Shown piece by piece: positions 56,059-64,000 of a DNA stretch of 64,000 bases. How positions within the stretch are numbered: position 1 is the first letter of the stretch; each line of letters opens with the position of its first letter. Both the position numbers and the translations under genes were made by a program. Under the pieces are notes generated by a model that worked only from the letters and a program-made list of their open reading frames with translations, did no database searches and was not told where the DNA came from. The DNA comes from Perilla frutescens (lineage: Eukaryota > Streptophyta > Magnoliopsida > Lamiales > Lamiaceae), in NCBI GenBank assembly GCA_026008535.1, contig BRKX01000006.1:9818501-9882500 (forward strand), written 5' to 3'.

Positions 56059-56098
56059 AATCCCCACCCACTTAACCCTTGCTCGTCCTCGAGCAACA
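56059..56098 (-). promoter_or_regulatory. Polypurine tract of the gag-only element
   Basis: On the minus strand CTCGAGGACGAGCAAGGG then TTAAGTGGGTGGGGATT abuts the LTR start TGATAGG. It corresponds to the PPT block of the Athila element at 16,218-16,253. Confidence 0.85.
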
Positions 56099-57363
56099 TA
56101 AACAAAGACAAAGAAACAGCAAGAACAAAAAGACAGACTCGACAAGGATGACTAACCAAGCATCAACAACCCAAATTAATGAGAACTTAGAGCATAAGCT
56201 ATGATATACCAACCCTCAAACTACTAACCAATCTGTTCAAGAAAATACGCCAACACTTTGTCAATCAAGTTAGAATTATGCTTCACAATCCAGCCTCACC
56301 AAGATTCACTCATTTTTCACTAAAAGAAATTGGGTCAAGAGGCATGTGTTTTCACTCGAAAGTCATGACTTGATATCATCAACATAGAATTGCTCATATG
56401 CCACAACAAATATCACACTCTAATTCATTCACAAATCAAAAGGTCTTTCTTTTTTGTTGTAATGGGGCTTAGGTGCAAGAGGTAGGATATTTTTGGCTAA
56501 GTAGCTGAGTACAGAAAACAGTGCAATTATTAGTATGAACATCTTTGGTAAATCTCGGTTGCAGCTAAATCAAAGTAGCACATAGGACCTCATTTGAGCA
56601 GTCAATTCTTTTGTTTCCTTCACATCCTACTCCCTATATTTTTTTTGCATATTTTTATTTTTATTTTTTTACGAATAAGCTTTTCTTCTCATTTTTTTTC
56701 TCTTTTTTTGCTTTTTTTCTTTCTTTTTCGAAGGAGTAGGATTCATTCTTTTTTCTATCCTTGGTCCTTACAGCTTCAAATACTAGTTCACATCATAATT
56801 GCACGTTTCTAGGGACAAAAAAGTAGGCCAAAATATAGGCTTAAGGCTCATTATCTATAGTGGCTGTTAACAAGAAATTATGGGACATTTCGGCTCAAAT
56901 TGGCTCACTAATTGGCAATATTCGGGCAGGAGATATCTTTGGGCCAAAAGCATGGTTAATCCTAAAGCCTTAATCATTTTTGTGAGTGAAGTGAGAGGTG
57001 GCAAAAGCTATGGCAACAAAGCAATTCAAGTATCCAAAAACCAAGTCAGACATCACTCTTTCAAGAACAAAAATTGGAGCAGTTATTATGCATGCTCAAT
57101 AGGTTCAAATGCTCACAATCTGTAGGCTAGAAACAAAGTGATTGAAAGCACAATTCATCATCCCAGATTTCATCCAAAACCTAGCATATTTCTATCACAG
57201 ATCCAACCTCTCAACCAGTCAAACCATCACAGCTCATGTATCCTCATTCTCATCAATTCAAACTATCAACACTTAATCAAAATCCCATGCACAGACCAAA
57301 GAAAACGACTCACAAAACAACATATATATTTTTTTATTTTATTTTTTTAAACACAAATCATTA
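56099..57363 (-). other. Non-coding stretch between the two PPT-like blocks
   Basis: About 1.27 kb, with a T-rich tract at 56,635-56,745. No coding region recognised. It matches in length and position the 14,913-16,217 stretch of the Athila element. Confidence 0.65.
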
Positions 57364-57410
57364 AGACTCCCCCCCACACTTGAAAGACACAGTGTCCTCG
57401 CTGTGAGAAG
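57364..57410 (-). promoter_or_regulatory. Internal PPT-like block of the gag-only element
   Basis: On the minus strand GCGAGGACACTGTG...CAAGTGTGGGGGGGAGTC. It is the same kind of block as at 14,873-14,912 in the Athila element, about 1.3 kb from the 3' LTR. Confidence 0.7.
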
Positions 57411-57515
57411 GGGTACAAAAAAGACGGTAACCACACAACAATATCAGAAAAACAAAAACCAAAAGCAAACAAGACAGAGGCAGATAAGGAGTAACAGGGA
57501 AGGGATAAGAGAGAA

Positions 57516-57785
57516 CTAACTCTGATCCGCCAAATAGCGGATCACTTGCTCCATCACGGCAAGGCGACCATCAATCTCATCTAGCTTGCGACCGAGGCTG
57601 TTCTCAAGTCGAGTGGTGGCAGCGGTGATGGCGGTGTGAAAGTAGAGGCGACCTTCTTCCTGGAGCGTGACGAGCGTGTCTTCCCCATCACAGGCGGTGG
57701 TCGAACGGTGAGAGAGGTGGTAGTTCGATGAAGGCGGGAAGGTGAAGAGGTGATGTAACTGCTGCAAAAGGAGTAAAAAAAACAT
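57516..57785 (-). pseudogene. C-terminal remnant of the env-like ORF
   Basis: An 89-codon minus-strand frame ending shortly before the internal PPT-like block. The second half looks like a coiled coil (RLENSLGRKLDEIDGRLAVM). The position matches the tail of the env-like ORF in the Athila element (14,638-14,832). The rest of that ORF is missing here. Confidence 0.45.
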
Positions 57786-58211
57786 AAAAAGGGGGTGAGT
57801 ATTGACGAAGTAAAGGGGTGGAATTGAATTGGGGACTAGGGTTGTTTTAAAAGAAAATTCCCAAATTGACTATGGGCAATTTGCAAGTAAGTCCCTGTAG
57901 AAACATGAAACAAATTTCCTAAATCCCCCCTCCCACACTTGAATTGGCGGTTATTTCCAAAACCGCCACTTCGTATGCGGTGTGCCCTTGCAGCCTGTAA
58001 TATGGTGGTTCCTCTAATTTTTTGTTTTTTTTTATGTTTTTTTTTATAGTGAGATGGTTGAATTAAAAAAGACAGAAAAATAAGAAAATTAAAGCAATAA
58101 ACAGAATAAAGCGAAAATTGAAAAATAAAAGAATAAAAGAACAAGAAATCGGGTTGCCTCCCGAGAAGCGCCTTTAGTTAACGTCGAAGGCTCGACGGCG
58201 TGGAGGTACGG
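57786..58211 (-). other. Non-coding interior of the gag-only element
   Basis: A/T-rich with long T and A runs. Nothing recognisable. Confidence 0.5.
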
Positions 58212-60536
58212 TCAAGAGAGAAATTCGGGGATATCCGATCTACCCCTATCGAAAGGAATTGTTTCCATCCCCGCACCTTTATGTTTCTTCAAAAACTCGA
58301 CCAACCTTGTTTTTCGCCCTTTCAGCCCCAACACAGGGGCCTTCACATGAGATGGTAAAATCAGCTTCGAGTTGGTCGGCAAGGGCAAACGGTCTGTCTG
58401 ATTGCTAGCTGGAAATTCCTCGGCTGCGTACAGCTGCTGGACTATCTCGTGGATTGCCCTTTCTTCCTCCGAATCTGGGTCTCGGCACTTTTGAGGTAAT
58501 TTCCACTGAATAACGGCTGAAACAGTCTCACCAACCGTGATCTTTGCATCTTTCCCATATCGTATCTTCTTGGAGCATAGTTCTTTCAAGGACTTCGCGT
58601 ATCTAGGGACTTGCTTGATAGCATCGATCAGAGGTAGGTTGATCTTGACTTTCTTGAAAAGCTCGAATATCTCCTTCTCATCCTCCTCTTTATCGTGCCT
58701 TGCTAACCTGGAAGGAAAAGGAGCTGCATTAATAGGGTTAGAATATTTAGGTGACACTTGTACCTCAGTAGGGGCAAACGGGGCAGCAGATTGTTTGCCC
58801 TCTGTGCTTGGTCTGTCTTCAGCTTCTGCAGTTTGCCCACACCGCGTGTTGTTTTTCTTCTTCTTTGTTTCCACCTCAACTAATTCTTTGCCGCTTCGAA
58901 GGGTCACAGCACTGATGTTCCCTCGTGGATTCAGCTCGGTTTGAAAGAGAAGAGACATAGCAGGTTGTTCATTCCTTTCGCCCGATTCTTTTTTCGGCTC
59001 TTCAGTATGCCCTTCCGGCTTCTTTTCTTCCTTCTTGGCCTCCAACTCGGTTAACTCCTCCGTACTTCTCAAAGTGATAGCGCAAACATGCGCTCTTTGA
59101 TTCATTTTAGTTTGGGATGGGAGTTTGCCTTGATTCGCCTGTATTTTGTTCATTTGCGTGGCGAGCTGCGTGATCTGCATGCCCATACTGCCCAGGGCAG
59201 CTTGTGTCTCCTGCTGAAAGGCCTTTTGGCTCTGCGCTAGACTGTTCACTAGGCTTGTGCTCTGCTCAAGACTCTTCATGATCTCACTCAAAGATGGCGC
59301 AGATCGGTCTGTGTGGGCATACGGCTCACCTCTTGGGGGCCTCAGAGGCAGATCTCCTACTGCTGGTTGGTCTCCAGGCTGGCTCCAATGGAAATTCGAG
59401 TGATCTCTCCAACCTGGATTGTAGGTATTGGAGTAAGGATCATTATTCCACTTCCTCCTAAAATTGTCGCCTTGCGGGGCATCATAGTTGATTCCTCTGA
59501 GAGCATCTTGCTGTGCATCGCCCGATCCATAACAAGCTTGTTCAGTTGAGGGCCCTTGCAAATTAGGACACTCGTCAGTGAAGTGTCCATTTTCAGAATA
59601 GACTCCGCAGCGGTTTGGCCTTGTCTGCGCCACAGCAAGGCTTCAGACCAGGAAAGTAAGAGCATCTATCTTTTCATTCACTCCCGACTCTTCAGCTCGG
59701 CCGAGTGCCCTTACAGGTCGGTGTCTGCTGTCATCTTCTTCTTCGTACTGCTGTCCTCCAGAAGCCATGTCTATGATGAGCTATTTGGCCTCGCCGAGGG
59801 TTTTGTTGGTAAGAGATCCTCCGCTGGCAGCATCGATGATTTTTCTGTCAAAAGAAGACATGCCACGGTAAAAGTAATTAGTCAGAAGCTGATAATCAGT
59901 GAATCCATGGTCCGGGCACTTGCGGCAAAGTTGTTGAAATCGTTCCCAATATTCGGACAGGCTTTCATTCGGTTTTTGCTTGATACTACTGATGGCCATC
60001 CTTAAGTTGGCAGCTCGAGTCTCAGGAAAGAATTTTCTCAGGAATTGTCCTTCTAATTCCGCCCAGGTAGTGATGGACTCCGGTGGCAAATCGAACAACC
60101 AATCGCGTGCCTTCCCCTGCAAAGTATGGGAGAAAGTGAGTAACCTTAGGTTGTTAGCAGTAAAACCAGTAGGTCTTAAAGTTGAGCACACGAGATCAAA
60201 TTCAGATAAATGTTTGTGTGCACTTTCTCCTGGTAAATCACCAAACTTCGGTAACACTTGGATGAATGCAGGTCGGATCTCCGCATTGTTGGCAATCGGC
60301 GATAGCACAATACAGATAGGTCTGTTACTCCGAAGACGACCGATTTCCCGAATGAGAAGCTCATGATCAGGTCCATGATTAGACACGTTGGCTTGGATGA
60401 GGGCTCTCCCTGCGGCAAGGCCTTGCGGGTTCGGTGGTGGATCTTCGTTATTGGCCATGTCGAGGCGTTGATCAATACCGAAAGGGCTTTGTTCAAATTC
60501 GAGAGCCTTTGTAGGTTCTTTGGCAGCCTTCCTCAA
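58212..60536 (-). pseudogene. gag (plus protease/RT junction remnants) of the gag-only element
   Basis: Read on the minus strand, the frame runs from 60,536 to 58,212 with two stops (just before 59,781 and just before 59,633). The capsid block has AHKHLSEFDLVC, KARDWLFDLP, FLRKFFPETRA and YWERFQQLC, and DAASGG follows. The zinc knuckle reads CGVYSENGHFTDECP, where Tyr replaces the second Cys. The tail has ITLRSGKEL twice, LPLIDAIKQVPRYAK and KCRDP, after which relatives enter the protease. Here it jumps to DSEEERAIHEIV and then to a pre-RT piece (PSHVKAPVLGLK, LVEFLKKHKGA), so protease and most of pol were deleted in one or more events that kept the frame open. Confidence 0.88.
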
Positions 60537-60573
60537 TCGGTGTAACGTTCTCTCTGGCTTGAATTAGAACCGA

Positions 60574-60591
60574 TCCCCGACAACGGTGCCA
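60574..60591 (-). promoter_or_regulatory. Primer-binding site of the gag-only element
   Basis: On the minus strand TGGCACCGTTGTCGGGGA, a few bases from the 5' LTR end. It differs at several positions from the primer site of the Athila element at 8698-8715. Confidence 0.85.
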
Positions 60592-60596
60592 AAATT

Positions 60597-61960
60597 TGGT
60601 GCGTCGTTTTTCACCAAAAATAAAAGTTCTGACTTTCGTCGGCAAGCCCACACTGCAGAGTACAGTGGCGAGCAGGATCGTCTCCCAAAGGACCGGTGAG
60701 AATTACTCTTGACTTTCAGTCTGCGTGCCCATACCTCCAGAATTGTGTGAATTTTATAACAAAATAAATCGAAGAATGAAATAACCAACTAAAGAAAATA
60801 CTTAGGCAAATGAACTGAATTAAACCAATGATAAAAGGGTATTCCGGATCCAACGAACTCCACTCCACTTATAACACCGATCACAGATGCAAGAATTAAT
60901 TAATCAAACCATGCAAATCAGTTATAGTCACCGAAGACGCTTCTGACATGACATCATCTCTCCATACTATTTCGATAATTAAGAAGACGCTTCATTAATT
61001 ACTTCCCTAATCGACTAACAACTGTAAGAGACGCTCTATGAGTTTAATGAGCCGACAACAATGAGCACGAGAAAGACCCGATTCTTAACTTACAGACTCT
61101 GACGCATGATTGTAAAATTAATTCTGTTATTCCCCTAGTTATTTGAGCAACCGTTTTACCACTTATTAAACCTAAACCACGATTACGTATGGCCGATTTA
61201 AATTGGCTAGTAATTAATCACAACCTACCAAATATTTGCAACTACTCGATAGACTTAGAACAATTACGACCCGAATTCCAAGAATAACAAATACATGCAT
61301 CAATTAATATGAACAAACAATTAGATCTCACAGTTATATAAGCGGAGCTTCATCATTGTCACCGGAATATGAGTAATTTAGCTACGTTGCATGCTAGAAT
61401 CGATCGACCAAAAATTGTATAATTGCGCTATGATGAAATCGAAGAGAAAAGAAAATAATAAAACTGAATTCCAACTGATCGCTGCTGCGTTCTATCGTCT
61501 ATGATCTAATTCATAAAATAATAATCTAAATCCTAATATATATCTACTACCTTTAAGAGATAGAGTTCTAGAAGGAAATAAAAACCTAATCTAGATAAAC
61601 TTGGAAATTTCCATGCAAAATAACTGTTCGAGGCGGCTAAGGATCTGAAATCCGCGTCTAAGTGTCGAGCTGGGCCGAAACTGGGCTTTAACAAGCCCAC
61701 AGCGTATTCTGAACTGGGCCTCCCGACTTCACTTCAATCATCCTGCTGCATGCCCTTGCAGCGTGCCCTGCTCGAACTTCTTTTTTTTACTTCACTTGTA
61801 GCTTTTCTCTCCAAAATGCATCACTTTTCTCCACTCTTGCACACCATCCCTACACAACTCCACAAAACATAATACATCCAAAATATACAGCCAGGGGCTA
61901 AATAATGAAGAGAAAAGGCACCAAAAAGCATAATAAAAATAGGTAGAATACGTCCTATCA
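60597..61960 (-). repeat. 5' LTR of the gag-only Athila-type element (right in window)
   Basis: 1364 bp, partner of 54,694-56,058. Confidence 0.95.
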
Positions 61961-61965
61961 ATCTG

Positions 61966-64000
61966 CAAACCACTCGAATAAACTTTCGCAGATCAAAATA
62001 TATAAAAAAGAGCGATATATTAAAAAAACTGTCAGGGACAGTTCCAATCACAGTCCCCCTAAATCTGTTCTGGGAGTGTCTTCATCACCATCAGAGCATT
62101 GTTTCGCAGTGTAGAACTACATTATCAGTTGATCAAAAATATGGTACAAACCAACAAAAAGAAATGGGGTAAATAGCATCCCCAATACACATTTTGTTCA
62201 GAAATCATAAAAAAAACATAATAGAATGAGCACACGCTCAAAGCAGCAGCAACAAAGACCATCCTTTACCAACAACGACCTTCTTTCACAACATCATTCT
62301 TTCCCTTAATTGTTGCCAGAAATGACAAACAACAATCATCAGACCGGGGAGGCATCAAGCTCATCATAAGTATCGACATCAGCAGCAACAGGCTCACCAA
62401 CAGCTAGGGTAGAGGAGGCACTCGACACATCAAGCGGTGAGGCAAGTCCAAGAGCTCTGGCTCAAAGATCAATCAGCAAAGCCTCCAACTCCTACTTCCT
62501 GGATTTGAATGTCCGAATGGACTTGGTCAGACACACCACTTCACGCTCCAGGGACTTTATATGTCTGTCAAAGAAAACAGAGGTGACAGGTCTTGAGCTT
62601 TCATCAGCATTGCGGGCAGGAACATCCGGAGCATGCTGGGATGAGAAGAGCTTATGGCTAATTGTCAAAGGCTGTGCAACAGATGCATACATATCATTTG
62701 CAGAGACCACATCATGCTGGGTCATAATGATGTTGAAGATTAGACCAAGATAGCCAACTAGTTGCCGGACACGAGAGGATTCAGCATGAGCAAACACATG
62801 CTCAAATATGATCAGACCAAGGTTGAACTCTCGACGAGTGCACCGGCACAGGAGTAACAACATTCTCACGACCCAAAAACTCACTGATCACCGCAAGGGA
62901 AAAAGAAATCCAATTACCCCGCACAAAAATAGAAAAAACGTGTTCATATGAAGCATCACGCAAGCGTTTAGATATGTTTGTGTAAAATTCATGTACTACA
63001 ACAGTAATGAATGGGAGTGCAGTATAAGCAGATTTCTCCAACCGAAGATCATGTAACAAAGTATCAACACCCATCCCCTCTACATCTGACTTAATCAAAC
63101 AACGCTTAGAAACTAACGAGCGACCAGCAACCAGCTTGAATTGATTTTGATGAAAAGCAGATATAAACTTACTTGAATCAAAGTCTTCAGAATCAGAATC
63201 AGATCTATCCGAGACATCCACGGGTACACGTTTACGCTCATCCTCAGAGGGTGGAGGAGCACTTGCCTTTTTCATCAACAACCTTCGTCTTCCAGAGACC
63301 AAACCCAGTCGCTGCTCAGAGACACTCCTAGTCACATGAAGAGTAACAACAGGGGCCTTTCTCGCAAGAGCCTTCTTCTTAGCACTCTTCTTTACAGAGG
63401 TTTTTTCACTTTGGGGGCAGCAGATGTCTTCCCTTTCTTCTGAGACAATTTAGAGAGCGCCTTTATTTTAAGATTGGCCAAGATAGTGTAGTCATCATCT
63501 TCAGAGGGAACTTCTTCTTCCCTTAAAATCAACTTGCGCTTCGTTCCATGGCGGCTATCAGGCTTCTTGGAGCTAAGAGGGACAGATTATCTCTCAGATG
63601 ATTGAAGAAAAGAGACATTGACATTGTCATCATCCTTTTCTTCTTCATCAGGACCTTTCTCAACAACGGACGGATAAACCTCACCTAGAGGAACTTGAAT
63701 GGTGACGAATGGAGCGTCACTACTGACGGAAGCACCGGAAAGAACAGATGGTGCTTGAACAACCTTCAAGGCATCAATGGCCTTGGCAAACTCAGTAGCA
63801 GAGGTAGAGAAATCACTTTCATCAGGGGCCAAGGAGACTTCAGCATCTCCAACAGTCTCTATTGCAACCGCAAACGAAGCATCCACGGTTTTCGCAGTCA
63901 CTATGGGCGGAGAAGATGGCTCTTTAGAAACCCTAGAGAAGGGTTGAGCAGAGAGATTTATCTCAGACACAGATCTGGTTGGTGAAACAGCAGAAGGTGC
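61966..64000 (-). pseudogene. Env-like/3' ORF region of the Sirevirus-like element (continues beyond window)
   Basis: The host element of the nested insertion resumes here on the minus strand. Three coding blocks in different frames lie at 63,587-63,970 (acidic, Ser/Thr/Val-rich), 62,802-63,335 and 62,492-62,884. The middle block, with FISAFHQNQF, FVRGNWISFS and LAVISEFLG, resembles the putative plant transposon protein/env-like region found after pol in Sireviruses (from memory). The last block has a coiled-coil-like end (HIKSLEREVVCLTKSIRTF). Frameshifts near 62,830 and 63,400 break it. No gag or pol is inside the window. Confidence 0.6.

Larger units (their letters stand above)
54694..61960 (-). 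mobile_element. Gag-only Athila-type LTR retrotransposon, nested in the Sirevirus-like element
   Basis: A 7.3-kb minus-strand element with LTRs of 1365 and 1364 bp (TGGTGC...CCTATCA as read on the plus strand) and an exact 5-bp TSD ATCTG (54,689-54,693; 61,961-61,965). It keeps a primer-binding site, gag, an env-like tail, two PPT-like blocks and the LTRs, but protease, nearly all of RT, and integrase are absent. It must have depended on a helper element. It inserted about 30 bp inside the PPT of the Sirevirus-like element. Confidence 0.95.

Noticed and set aside
58537..60545. Plus-strand frames of 60-149 codons over the minus-strand gag
   Set aside because: Antisense shadows of the gag frame, without family motifs.

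Overview
The window is AT-rich nuclear DNA of a flowering plant, most likely a eudicot. The evidence is intron-containing plant pectinesterase (pectin methylesterase, PME) genes, plant LTR-retrotransposon families (Athila-type Ty3/gypsy, Ty1/copia, Sirevirus-like copia), a Helitron, Mutator-like (MULE) elements and a Stowaway MITE. I cannot name the species. No tRNA, rRNA, CRISPR array or bacterial-style operon was seen.

Layout. At 1-711 are the last three exons of one PME gene (copy 1). At 32,607-34,045 is a second copy (copy 2) with all five exons but a TAG in exon 3. The two share 711 aligned bases with no gap and 11 substitutions. A third, truncated promoter-plus-exon-1 piece lies just upstream of copy 2 (32,080-32,408). 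About 31 kb of nested transposons separates copies 1 and 2. In order these are: a 0.94-kb MULE (899-1835); two related terminal-inverted-repeat (TIR) elements (about 3.8-7.4 kb), the second carrying a 1.2-kb MULE (5445-6648) and a 10.2-kb Athila element (7380-17568); a small TIR element (about 17.65-18.33 kb); and a further TIR element (about 18.4-31.9 kb) split by an 8.9-kb minus-strand copia element (19026-27936) and a probable solo LTR (about 28.88-30.39 kb).

Downstream of PME copy 2 the 3' flank is split by an 11.7-kb insertion (34,113-45,811) bounded by a perfect 9-bp direct repeat. The unsplit site survives next to PME copy 1. Inside the insertion is an array of about 41-bp repeats, itself split by a TIR element (about 34.6-36.2 kb) and a 3.0-kb Helitron (37,597-40,558), followed by low-copy, gene-like but unrecognised sequence (41.3-45.6 kb). 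Then come a Stowaway MITE (45,956-46,427), a hAT-like end, a 370-bp tandem repeat, two TIR elements with internal minisatellites (49.7-52.8 kb), and a minus-strand Sirevirus-like element that starts at 53,787 and runs off the right edge. That element is split by a gag-only Athila-type element (54,694-61,960).

Functionally, the only host gene family recognised is the cell-wall pectinesterase. Everything else with coding content is transposon protein, mostly with stop codons. The Athila elements share an unusual layout in which a copy of the polypurine-tract block sits about 1.3 kb inside the 3' LTR. Boundaries supported by exact target-site duplications (TSDs) are reliable to the base. Boundaries of the TIR elements given as 'about' are not.
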